DNA of 64,000 nt, taken from the NCBI GenBank assembly GCA_965203855.1, contig CBDBDN010000005.1, positions 806,001-870,000 on the forward strand, given 5' to 3'. Every line of letters starts with the position of its first letter. Within the stretch, counting starts at the first letter, position 1. The notes under the pieces were generated by a model that ran no database searches, was not told the origin of the DNA, and was given only the letters and a program-made list of their open reading frames with translations. Shown here piece by piece: positions 52,800 to 61,500 of the stretch. The DNA comes from Bin87 sp965203855. GTDB lineage: Bacteria > Chloroflexota > Dehalococcoidia > Lucifugimonadales > UBA3495. The position numbers and the translations under genes were made by a program.

Positions 52800-53166
52800 G
52801 GAGGAACATCTGGAAATAGCCCGGCAGTTGGCTGAACTTGCCGACTGGCTGTATCAGGACGGCGATGATGTAGCGACGGCGGAAATGCTGTGGGGGGCTG
52901 CCAACCGCACTCTCAACGCAATTGCGCTACAGCATATGCTGGACAACGGCGGTCAGCTGCCCCGTCGGGGCGCGGTGATGCATTATCTGATCAGCAGTCG
53001 CTTGGTCAGTGAGAATATCCAGGATGGAATGTACGCTGCCAGAGCCTTGCACGGCCATTTCTACAACAGCCATCTGGATGCGGACGGCGTGGCTGAGCGC
53101 GTTGCGGACACCAAATCGTTCATCGCCGCCCTGCTCAATCTGTACCATCAGCACCCCCGTCGGTAA
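52792..53166 (+). CDS. HEPN-like helical protein, 'B' member at second locus
   Basis: A 124-residue helical protein (HLEIARQLAELADWLYQDGDDVATAEMLWGAANRTLNAIALQHML ... SFIAALLNLYHQHPRR). It resembles the B protein at 33393-33791 in size, in its order after an A gene, and in its ending FIA.LL..Y. The start is at 52792, inside the A gene end, so the two are translationally coupled. The A-then-B order is kept at both loci. Confidence 0.6.
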   Translation: MNEEEHLEIARQLAELADWLYQDGDDVATAEMLWGAANRTLNAIALQHMLDNGGQLPRRGAVMHYLISSRLVSENIQDGMYAARALHGHFYNSHLDADGVAERVADTKSFIAALLNLYHQHPRR

Positions 53167-53349
53167 CGGCAAGACGAAATCATAGCCGCGCAGACTTGCA
53201 GCGTCGCCCGGTATCCGGTATGATGCCGTCGTCATTGCGGATGCAGAGCGGCAGTCGCCGACGTTAGCGGCGTTAGCGTTGGCCCTGACTGTTGCGCCCA
53301 CTGCGCCCGCGCCGATGACGCCAAACTGCACAGGAGGATCGCCACTCTG

Positions 53350-53772
53350 ATGACGACAAAGAGTCGTAAGAAGCCGGCCTTTGTTTCCCGATACATCGGG
53401 ATTGACACGCACTTTACCGAGCGCAACGGCTCTACCGAGCAAGTGTACGGCATCGCTGCGGAACGGCCGGCAGGTCGCAAGCTGGCGCAAGATATTGCCC
53501 AGCACTGCAACCAGCTGGATGCTGAAGGCTACGATGTTATCTCCATTTTTCCGTTGATTAGCGGACGGACTGCGGAAGCTTCCGTAGAATCCGAGCATCC
53601 CGTACACGGTCGCACCTATTCGCGGAGCGAACCGATGCCCGAGGAGCAACCCGCATCCAACGGTGGCTTTCGCTTGGCGAGCTATCCCCGTTATGAAAAC
53701 AAGCACTACGTCGACACCGGCGTAGGCTACAGCGTGACCGACGGGGTTATCATTATCGCCCGGCGCCAGTAG
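53350..53772 (+). CDS. DUF4177-like small protein (first paralogue)
   Basis: A 140-residue protein with KLAQDIAQHCNQLDAEGYDVISIFPLISGRTAE and, near the end, GVGYSVTDGVIIIARR. The 'LN.L...G.....V.P' helix-strand unit is DUF4177-like. An insert of about 40 residues between the two blocks is absent from its paralogue at 54170. CAGGAGG precedes the ATG. Role unknown; it forms a small cluster with 53855 and 54170. Confidence 0.6.
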   Translation: MTTKSRKKPAFVSRYIGIDTHFTERNGSTEQVYGIAAERPAGRKLAQDIAQHCNQLDAEGYDVISIFPLISGRTAEASVESEHPVHGRTYSRSEPMPEEQPASNGGFRLASYPRYENKHYVDTGVGYSVTDGVIIIARRQ

Positions 53773-53854
53773 CTGATGCCCGATTGCACACAACCTCATC
53801 GCGCTGAACGCCGCCGGCGCGCTGAGGCAGCACGATGTTCTAGGAGGGAACACT

Positions 53855-54031
53855 ATGGCCAAGAAAGATTTCACTATCCAGCGCGGCAACCAGATGGAAC
53901 GCACCGTCGTAGGCAGGGACGGACAGACGCACGTGATGGACGGAAACAGTCCGGGCCGGGATGGCCACTTTACCGACGAGGGGCAGTACCGCCGGGCTAT
54001 TGAGCAGGCCGTCTCGGAAAACCAGCGCTGA
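53855..54031 (+). CDS. 58-residue basic/polar protein (DUF2188-like)
   Basis: A short gene with a very strong ribosome binding site (TAGGAGGGA, 6 bases before the ATG). The product is MAKKDFTIQRGNQME and so on to a C-terminal helix (EGQYRRAIEQAVSENQR). The pattern of strands with 'GR' turns then a helix recalls DUF2188-type small proteins. It is followed at once by the double hairpin at 54051-54125, so expression is likely real. Confidence 0.65.
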   Translation: MAKKDFTIQRGNQMERTVVGRDGQTHVMDGNSPGRDGHFTDEGQYRRAIEQAVSENQR

Positions 54032-54050
54032 CCGCGCCGCCCCGGTTCCC

Positions 54051-54125
54051 GGCAACCGCACCGACTGCACGGTCGGTGCGGTTGCCACCAAGCCGCCCCC
54101 AAGGTGATAATGGGGGCGGCTTTTT
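54051..54125 (+). terminator. Double hairpin terminator
   Basis: The first stem is 15 bp and perfect: GGCAACCGCACCGAC (54051) / GTCGGTGCGGTTGCC (54072). The second is GCCGCCCCC (54092) / GGGGGCGGC (54112), followed by TTTTT (54121-54125), a textbook intrinsic terminator. It separates the 58-residue gene from the next DUF4177-like gene. Confidence 0.9.
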
Positions 54126-54169
54126 CGTTTCCAGTCTGGTCTTTCCTACATCTACCGACGAGGCAAACC

Positions 54170-54493
54170 GTGTTCCGCTCTCCCTATCCCGCCGCCGGCA
54201 AGCCCGCTTACGCTACCCGTTTTGTGTACTCCGATACGATGCTGTCCACTCACGGCGGCAGTATGGGCGATGTGCGCGTTACGGGCGAGGAACGCACCCG
54301 TTTGCAGCAGATGGCCGAGCATCTGGAACGCTGCTGCAACGACCTGGACGCCGCCGGCTACGAAGTCATCTCCATCGCCCCCATCGTCAGCGGGCGCACC
54401 GCCTATATGACACTTGACAGCGGCCGCGAATATCCCGGACACGGGTACAGCGTAACCGACGGGCTGATTGTTACCGGGCGTCTCAAAGAATGA
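54170..54493 (+). CDS. DUF4177-like small protein (second paralogue)
   Basis: A 107-residue protein paralogous to 53350-53772: LQQMAEHLERCCNDLDAAGYEVISIAPIVSGRTAY and PGHGYSVTDGLIVTGRL. I use the GTG at 54170 with GAGG upstream. The open frame extends 5' across the terminator but that part cannot be coding. No function known. Confidence 0.6.
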   Translation: MFRSPYPAAGKPAYATRFVYSDTMLSTHGGSMGDVRVTGEERTRLQQMAEHLERCCNDLDAAGYEVISIAPIVSGRTAYMTLDSGREYPGHGYSVTDGLIVTGRLKE

Positions 54494-54538
54494 TAGACTG
54501 CCGGCGCCGCCCGGCACAGCAACAGCAGAGGCTGCCCT

Positions 54539-54684
54539 ATGACAATGACGCAGACATCGCCCATGGAACCTTTTGACGACGCCGTTGGCGACTACCGGCA
54601 GCAGGCGCGGCAGCGATCAGCGAGGATCTGGACCAGATTGCCGCGCTGCCGGAAATCCTGGAACCGCTTACGGTAGTTGACTGA
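54539..54684 (+). pseudogene. Small gene, probable frameshift
   Basis: It starts MTMTQTSPMEPFDDAVGDYRQQAR. A one-base shift near 54605 then gives AISEDLDQIAALPEILEPLTVVD, ending at 54684. Joined it would be about 47 residues and acidic-helical. As written the frame stops at a TAG at 54674-54676 after a basic, non-protein-like stretch. It looks like a recently broken short gene. Confidence 0.45.
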
Positions 54685-54690
54685 ACCGGG

Positions 54691-54713
54691 ATTCCGGCGC
54701 AAGCGGGATGACG
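54691..54713. repeat. REP/BIME-like repeat, degenerate partial copy 6
   Basis: ATTCCGGCGCAAGCGGGATGACG: one arm pair with two mismatches. It lies just ahead of the UGSC-locus first gene. Confidence 0.6.
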
Positions 54714-54753
54714 AAATGACGAGTTGGATTTTGGATTAAGGAGACCGACTACG

Positions 54754-55794
54754 ATGACCAGCAGCGCAGAACGCCATATCGAAACCGCCGACACCATTGA
54801 GGCCATTGAGGAATGCTTCCGTATGGGCTGGACGGACGGCCTGCCCGTAGTGCCGCCGGCCGATTACAAGGTGCGGGAAATGCTCGCCGTGTCCGGGCTG
54901 ACCGGAGAGGAGGAACTGCTCAACCTGGATATGCGTAGCCGGGTGATTACTTCCGAAAACGCCGCCGCCAACGCCGTGATGGCCGGCTGCCAGGCCGAGT
55001 ATTTCCCGGTGCTGGTAACCGCCTTGCGGACGCTGGAGGAGGAACGCAATTTCGTCAATATGGCGGCATCGTCCACCAGCTCCCCCAGCATCCTGATGAT
55101 ACTTAACGGCCCGATCCGGGAAGCGCTGGGCATCAACAGCAAGGACGGACTGTTCGGGCCGGGTTTCCGCGCCAACGCCAGCATCGGGCGCGCCGTGCGG
55201 CTCTGCTTTATGAACGGGTTTGACGCCTGGCCCGGCCAGCTGGACCGGGGTACGCTGGGGACGCCGGCCAAATACACTTTCTGCATCGCCGAGAACGAAG
55301 AGGATTCGCCATGGGAGCCGCTGCACGCCAGCCGGGGCCTGGCCGCTGCCGACAGCGCCGTTACCGTAGCGGTAGCCTACAACCCCGTCAGCGTCCCCAA
55401 CAGCTACGGGCATAGCGGGCGCACTATCCTGCTGTCCATCTGCGACGCCCTGCGTTCCACCGCTCTGGCGCATCGCTATCCGGCGCAGTGGGTCATCGTC
55501 ATCGGCCCGGAACACGCTTTGTCCTTGCAGCAGGACGGCTGGAGCCGCCGGGACATCCAGGAGTTTCTGATTGAAAACAGCGGGCGTTCCCGCGCCGAAC
55601 TGGTGCGCCTCGGCTCCAAGCAGGGGCCGGAACGCCCCGGCGATGACGAGTTGATAATGCGCTGCGCCAACGACCCGGACGACATACTGATTATGCACGG
55701 CGGCGGCACTGGCGGGCGGTACAGCGCCATCATTGACACTACCGGCTACCGCATCCGCACCCGCAAAATTGCCCTTGACGGAGAACGACGATGA
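54754..55794 (+). CDS. Conserved protein of the UGSC locus
   Basis: A 346-residue protein. Recognisable blocks are FRMGWTDGLPVVPPADYKVREML, AGCQAEYFPVLVTALRTLEEE, STSSPSILMILNGPIREALGIN, GFRANASIGRAVRLCFMN and LIMRCANDPDDILIMHGGGTGGRYS. I recall proteins of this type next to UGSC-family selenoproteins, and here the UGSC gene lies 1.8 kb downstream on the same strand. AAGGAG precedes the ATG at 54754. The stop overlaps the start of the next gene (ATGA). The biochemical role is unknown to me; a redox partnership with UGSC is a guess. Confidence 0.7.
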   Translation: MTSSAERHIETADTIEAIEECFRMGWTDGLPVVPPADYKVREMLAVSGLTGEEELLNLDMRSRVITSENAAANAVMAGCQAEYFPVLVTALRTLEEERNFVNMAASSTSSPSILMILNGPIREALGINSKDGLFGPGFRANASIGRAVRLCFMNGFDAWPGQLDRGTLGTPAKYTFCIAENEEDSPWEPLHASRGLAAADSAVTVAVAYNPVSVPNSYGHSGRTILLSICDALRSTALAHRYPAQWVIVIGPEHALSLQQDGWSRRDIQEFLIENSGRSRAELVRLGSKQGPERPGDDELIMRCANDPDDILIMHGGGTGGRYSAIIDTTGYRIRTRKIALDGERR

Positions 55795-56648
55795 CCACCG
55801 CAGCGCTGCCGACAAATCCCTTTCCGACAAACCCTTTTCCGGGGATGAATCCCTATTTGGAAAGGCCGGACTGGTGGCCGGAGATACACAGCAGAATCAT
55901 CGTCGCCCTGGCTGATATTCTGACGCCCCGGTTGCTGCCCGACTACGCCGTGCAGATTGAGCAGCGGGTGTATGTCGCCGCGGAACCGGATTTCGGCGGG
56001 CCACCCCGGTTTCGCATACCGGACGCTATGGTATTGTCCCATACGGCAGCGTCTCTTAATGCCCCGAATGAACGGGGGGTTGCGGTAGCCGAGCCGCCGC
56101 CGGGTGCTGCTGCGGTGTCCGTAGCCCTCCCGGCGGCGGAGCTGGAACGGCAGCGCTATCTCCAAGTGCTGCGGGTGGACACTATGGAAGTGGTCGCCGT
56201 CATTGAGCTGCTGTCGCCGTCCAACAAATTGGGCGACGGGCGGCGGGAGTATCTGGGCAAACGAGCCGAAGTCAAGAACAGCACGGCGCACCTGGTAGAA
56301 ATTGACCTGCTGCGGGCCGGGCCGCCGCTGCCGGTAATTGGCGATGTGCCGCACGGCTGCTATCGGATAATGGTCGCCAACGGGCGGCTGCGCCCGCGCG
56401 CCGATTTGTACGCTTTCGGCATCGGCGAAGCGATACCGGAGTTTGCGCTGCCGCTGGCCAAGGGTTCGGCGGGGGTAAGCGTTGACCTGAACGCAGCGGT
56501 GCGGCACGTGTACGCCCACGGCTCCTACAATATGCTGATTGACTATCGGCAAGACCCGGAGCCGCCCTTGTCGGATGACGACCGGGCCTGGGTGGACGCC
56601 CTGCTGCGGGAACAAGGGCTGCGCGCCGCCAACGCCGTAGCCAAGTGA
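55791..56648 (+). CDS. DUF4058 family protein, copy 1
   Basis: A 285-residue protein with DUF4058 hallmarks: NPFPGMNPYLERPDWWPEIHSRIIVALAD, VAVIELLSPSNKLGDGRREYLGKR, HLVEIDLLRAG and YADGSY-like NMLIDY. 'NPFPGMNPYLE' is diagnostic. Many members occur in cyanobacteria and Chloroflexota; the fold may be nuclease-related (E...LLSP.NK and EIDLLR), but no activity is established. It overlaps the previous gene by four bases and is followed three bases later by a paralogue. Confidence 0.9.
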   Translation: MTTAALPTNPFPTNPFPGMNPYLERPDWWPEIHSRIIVALADILTPRLLPDYAVQIEQRVYVAAEPDFGGPPRFRIPDAMVLSHTAASLNAPNERGVAVAEPPPGAAAVSVALPAAELERQRYLQVLRVDTMEVVAVIELLSPSNKLGDGRREYLGKRAEVKNSTAHLVEIDLLRAGPPLPVIGDVPHGCYRIMVANGRLRPRADLYAFGIGEAIPEFALPLAKGSAGVSVDLNAAVRHVYAHGSYNMLIDYRQDPEPPLSDDDRAWVDALLREQGLRAANAVAK

Positions 56649-56651
56649 GGA

Positions 56652-57512
56652 ATGATGACCACCGGAACAACGCCGACAAACCCCTTTCCGGGGATGAACC
56701 CCTATCTGGAAATGGCGGGCTTGTGGCCCAGCGTCCATAGCCGGACCATCGTCGGTTTGGGGAACTTTCTGTCGCCCCGCCTGCGGCCCGAATACAGCAT
56801 CGGCATTGAGGAACGGGTTCATGTGATGACGGATCCTAACGGCAACGGCAGCGGCGCTCGCATCGGAAATGGCCTGCGTATCCCGGATGTTGCCGTGCTG
56901 ACGGCAAGCGCGGGCGCGGGCGCGGGCGCCGCCGCCGGCGGTCCCTTGCGGTTTCCAATGCCGGAACGCAGCAAAGACGCCATCGCCGTGCAGCTGCCAT
57001 CCACTGATCTGTTCAAGGAACGCTATATTGAAGTGCGGCGCGTTGCCAATCGGGAAGTGGTCGCGGTCATTGAGCTGCTTTCGCCTACCAACAAAAGCGG
57101 CTACGGGCGACAGGAATATCTTGCCAAGCGCGCCGCCGTGCTGTACAGCTCAACCCATCTGGTAGAAATTGACCTGCTGCGGGCCGGCGCCCGTATGCCG
57201 GTAATCGGCGCTGTGCCGGATACGCACTATCGCATCCTGGTGGCTAACGCGCGGCGCGCTGAACCGATTGCCGACCTGTACGCTTTCGGCATCCGGCAGC
57301 CCATACCGGATTTCGTGCTGCCGCTGGCGCAGGACGCCGAGGGCATTGCCGTCAACCTCAACGCCGTGGTCGGCCAGGTTTATGCCGACGGTTCCTATGA
57401 CCTGGAAATTGACTATGGGATGGATCCGCCGGAGCCGCCGCTGTCGGATGACGACCGGGATTGGGTGGATGCCCTGCTGCGGGAACAAGGGCTGCGCGGC
57501 GCTGCCGATTGA
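56652..57512 (+). CDS. DUF4058 family protein, copy 2
   Basis: A 286-residue paralogue of the previous gene (NPFPGMNPYLEMAGLWPSVHSRTIVGL, VAVIELLSPTNKSGYGRQEYLAKRAAV, HLVEIDLLRAGA, DGSYDLEIDY). The two differ through most of their length, so the duplication is not recent. An Ala/Gly repeat (AGAGAGAAAGG) marks a loop near residue 93. An ATG three bases later is an alternative start. It precedes the UGSC gene by 70 bases. Confidence 0.9.
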   Translation: MMTTGTTPTNPFPGMNPYLEMAGLWPSVHSRTIVGLGNFLSPRLRPEYSIGIEERVHVMTDPNGNGSGARIGNGLRIPDVAVLTASAGAGAGAAAGGPLRFPMPERSKDAIAVQLPSTDLFKERYIEVRRVANREVVAVIELLSPTNKSGYGRQEYLAKRAAVLYSSTHLVEIDLLRAGARMPVIGAVPDTHYRILVANARRAEPIADLYAFGIRQPIPDFVLPLAQDAEGIAVNLNAVVGQVYADGSYDLEIDYGMDPPEPPLSDDDRDWVDALLREQGLRGAAD

Positions 57513-57582
57513 GAGTACAATCACGCTACACTACGGAAAACACTACCGCTTTTACGCCACAACTACCGGACGGAGGGCAAAA

Positions 57583-58170
57583 ATGACGACCACTAACACT
57601 GATGCGATGAGCCGGCTGCGGCTGGTCAACCCCAAAGGCACGGAACTGCCGACCGCCGAATTCCGAATGCAGGACCGTTCCGGCGGCCTGGCCGGCAAGC
57701 GGCTCGGCCTGATGGAAAACTCCAAAGCCAACTCCGACAAACTGCTGCACGAACTGGGCGACATTCTCAACGCGCGGCACGGCCTTGCCGAAGTCCGCTA
57801 CTACAGCAAGCATCACGCCAGCCTGCCCGCCAAGCAGGATGTCATCGATTCCATCCTGGGCGAAGTTGACTACCTGATTACCGGCGTCGGCGATTGAGGG
57901 TCTTGCAGCTCGTGCAGTGTGCACGACGGCATCGATCTGGAACGGCGCGGCGTCCCCACGGCGGCCATCATCACCCATGTGTTCCTCAACACGGCGCAGG
58001 CCATGACCCGGATGATGGGCGTGCCGGACTATCGCTATGTAGTAGCGCAGCATCCGCTGTCCAGCCTGACCGACGCGCAGGTAAAGCAGCGCGCCAACGA
58101 ACTGGCGGACGAGGTGGAGGCGATTTTGCTGGGGGCGCCGGCGACGGTTGCGGCTGCTACGGCAGGCTGA
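57583..58170 (+). CDS. UGSC-family selenoprotein (in-frame TGA = selenocysteine)
   Basis: One reading frame of 195 codons runs from the ATG at 57583 (CGGAGGG upstream) to the TGA at 58168. It contains an in-frame TGA at 57895-57897. Upstream reads GEVDYLITGVGD; the TGA is followed by GSCSSCSVHDGIDLERRGVP, giving D-U-G-S-C-S-S-C, the name-giving UGSC motif of this family. The frame and homology continue to AAIITHVFLNTAQAMTRMM and DEVEAILLG. A hairpin follows the TGA. The role is unknown; the U-x-x-C arrangement suggests thiol/selenol redox chemistry. Confidence 0.9.
57895..57930 (+). promoter_or_regulatory. Putative bacterial SECIS element
   Basis: The TGA at 57895 is followed 12 bases later by a perfect 7-bp stem TCGTGCA (57910-57916) / TGCACGA (57920-57926) with loop GTG. 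A weaker lower stem (GC...GC, 57905/57930) lies outside it. Bacterial SECIS elements sit just after the UGA and present a G-U in the apical loop to SelB; this one fits in position and loop. Confidence 0.75.
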
Positions 58171-58254
58171 ACGGATTGCGCTATCCGCTACCGTTGCGGC
58201 GCCTTTTCCCACTGGGAAAGGGCGCCGCGCTTTGCCAAATCCGCATTCGCCCCA

Positions 58255-58518
58255 TCAGCCCCGGTACGCTACGCTGCGATGCTGTATCCGAACTACGACT
58301 ATGCGCCGGTTGGCATGGTCGAGTTCATACACCACCCGATAGCTGCCTACGCGCAGCCGGAATTGCCCTCTGTATTGGCCGGTTAACGCTATATGCTGCC
58401 AAATCTCGGCAGACGCGGCCATTTCAGCAATCTTGCTCTGTACCTGCCCCGCTATGTTTCGGTCTAACCGAGACAGATCGGCATCGGCGCGGCGGTTTCG
58501 GTCAACCGCATAACTCAT
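58255..58518 (-). CDS. RelE/ParE family toxin
   Basis: An 87-residue protein with the RelE core: ADLSRLDRNIAGQVQSKIAEM, LTGQYRGQFRLRVGSYRVVYELD and IVVVRIQHRSVAYR. RelE proteins cut mRNA in the ribosomal A site. No antitoxin gene is adjacent. Instead its ATG overlaps the stop of the large restriction-modification gene by four bases (ATGA on the minus strand), so the two are translationally coupled. Confidence 0.88.
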   Translation of the reverse strand: MSYAVDRNRRADADLSRLDRNIAGQVQSKIAEMAASAEIWQHIALTGQYRGQFRLRVGSYRVVYELDHANRRIVVVRIQHRSVAYRG

Positions 58519-61500
58519 GGGTCAAGACCGTACCCTTTTACTATTTCCTCCAGCTTGGCTATTTCCGCATCTGGAATCGTAAATCGGCCGGCCGCCCGCG
58601 CCTCACGCGCATCTTGCAGCAGTTCCGCTAAAAACTCCGGCCGCAGCTCCAGCCCTTCATCCGGGTCGATCTCAGTCCACCGATCCAACTCCAAATCCAC
58701 TATCCGCATCGTCTTGACGCTTACCGTGCACAAACGCGCCAGCAGCTCAATCACCCGTTCCTTGTGGTCAGCGAACCGGTAGGTATTGAACCGCTCCCGA
58801 ATTGTCGCATCCCGCGGCTTGCGCTCTTTGTACTGGTCCAGTACCCACGCCACGGCGTTGCGGCTGCCCAGCTGATACCACCAGACGGCGTCCGGCACGC
58901 CGGCCAGCGTAGTCTGCTCGTCCAGGATGATGCGGTTGCGCTCCGCGTCCAGCCGCAATATGGCCCGCCCCGGCGCCGCGCCAGCCTTGTCCTGCCGTTC
59001 CAGCGGGTAGGGTTCGATCGTCTCAAACCCCAAGTGCAAATCCAGCAGCTCCCGACCCTTTTGCGCCCACCATGCGAAATCCGGCTGAAAGTACACCCGC
59101 GGAAACTCCCGCCGCAGGTCAACTTCGTAACGCTGCTGATACGCCGGGTCGTGCAGCAGCGCATAGATATAGGCGAAAATATCCTCCGCGCCGATGCCGT
59201 CATTCACGTAATGCTCCCGAAACTGCCGCAAACCCCATTCGGTTATGTTGCTGATACGCTGCCCGTCGGCCGTATAGCGGTACAGCGGCAGGCATTGCGT
59301 GTCGCCGGTGAAGTGAAAATCGCACGGCTTATCAGTTGCCAAAGCATAGAAATCTTTGCCGTTGACGCAGAAATTGATAACCCAATTAGGCTGTTGCAAA
59401 TCCGACCCGAACATTTCGTAGTGATTGCGGGTAAGTCGGTCGTTCATTATCGTTTCGGCAAAATGCCACTTGGCGACAAAGGGACGCCATAGCAACTGAA
59501 TGCGGCTGCCGTCGTTATAGACAATGCGATCCCCGCGATGGAACCTGTCGCGTAGAGTGCTGCTCCACTTGATAACCGGGTTATAGGATTTGTCCCCGCG
59601 GTCCAGAAAGTCGTTGTAAGTATCGGCAAAGAAAAGCGCCTTGTCTCGCAGGCTGCGGGCATCGTAGTCATACACCCAATCGTCGCGATTGGATTTGACG
59701 GCGTTGGTGAACAGGCCGAATATCGCCTGCTCGTTGGCGGCGGATTTGGCAAACTTGGTTTCCCGGCTGGCCAGCGGAATCAAATTGTCAAAGCCGGAGT
59801 CGGACTGATTGAGCCAATTGCTTTTGCCGTCCGGTATAATATCCGCAAATGTAATGCTTTCGGGATTCGCCCGCCGTAATTGCGACAATTTGTCCGGCCC
59901 GGATTGTTCATCCGCCAAGGCATAATAATGGATCCGCACCGGTTCCCGATTTAGCGATTGCCGCACCAAGAAACCGATCGCTACTCCGGTCATAATGCCG
60001 AACACATTGCCAACCTTGCCGCTTTTGCGGATGTCGCCGCCCAAATCAACGAGGTACAAATCGCTGAACTCGTCCCGCGCTACCCGACGAAAGCCGTCAT
60101 CCTGCCGGCTGTCAATGTACGAGCGGTTAGTGATAAAAGCGATAATTCCATCGCCTTCCAGCCGATCGGATGCCCAGCGCAGAAATCGCTTGTACATATC
60201 ATACTGGTGCGTCTTTTGCGCCGCACTCTCCGCAATATAAGTATCGCGGATGCGCTGGTCAATTTCAGGATAGGCGCGATTGGCGCCGCCGTCGGCCCAC
60301 AGCGTCGCGCTGTCGTTATACGGCGGATTGCCGATGATGACGCTGATGGGCTTTTCGTTCTGCCCCCGCACCCGCAGCAGATTTTCCTCTGAAAGTCCGC
60401 CCAAATTAAACGACGCCTGCCGCTGCACCGCATCCCCGCTGGCCCCTTGCCAGTCCATATTGTCCAGCGTGTCCACAAAGCACAGGTTGGGGAACTCCAG
60501 GTAATGCCCGGTGCGCTCTTTATAGGTGTACTCAATGTTGAGGTTGGCGATATAGTAGGGCAGTATCGCCACTTCGTTGGCGTGAATTTCGTTGCTATAC
60601 TTATATTTCAGCCGATCGGCAGGCAGATAGTTGATGAGACTGGTGATGAAAGTGCCCGTGCCGGTGGCCGGATCCAGAATCTGTACATTGTCATCGGCCA
60701 AGCGGCGCCCAAAGTGCTTGGACAGCAGCCAGTCGGCGCCCCGGATGATAAAATCCACGATTTCGTTAGGCGTATAGACGACGCCCAGCCGGTCGGCGGC
60801 GGCGGGGTTATAGGCGGTGTAAAAATCCTCGTAGATGGCCTTAAGGAACTGCTGCTTTTCGGCGTTATCGGCGATTTCATCGGCGGCGCGGCCAATGGCG
60901 CCGTAATAAGTGCGGAGGCGGTCAACGGCCTGCCGCCGCACATCCCCCGTGAAAAAGGTCTGCTCCAAAGCGTCCAGCTGCCGGGCGATATTGTTTTCCC
61001 GATGAAACTGGTCCTCGGCGAACACTCTATTGAAAATATCTTTGGTCAGGATATGCTGCAACAGCATCTCCCGCACATCGGCGTCGGATACTTCCGGGCT
61101 GATGGTCTGCCGGCAGAGCGCCAAAAAGCCGGCAGCGGAGCGCTGATAGCTCAGGTTATCCTGCTCGGCCCGGACCACTACGCCGCGCAGATTGTCCAGC
61201 ACGGCCGGCAAGTCCGCCTTGAACTGCTGCCGGGCCTGGCGAAACTCCTCAATCTCCGGCAGTTCGTAGTCCAGAAAATTCTGAATCAAGCGGTGCAGTT
61301 CACGGGGGCGGGACATATCAACCCGCATTGCTTCGCTGCCGTTCTGCACCAGCACGGCAGTGCGCGAGTCCTCAAAGATGATGTTGTCGCGCGGGTAACC
61401 CCGGTTGAACTTGGCCTGGATTTCGGCGTCCAGGTCGTCGCCGGCATCTTTCGCTTCCCAATAGCCGCGGTTCATCCGCAGGGCGTCTTTCACCGTGCCG

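Noticed and set aside
57919..58170. A separate gene starting after the TGA at 57895
   Set aside because: It is in frame with the upstream part, lacks its own ribosome binding site, and the family is known to place selenocysteine exactly at this TGA.
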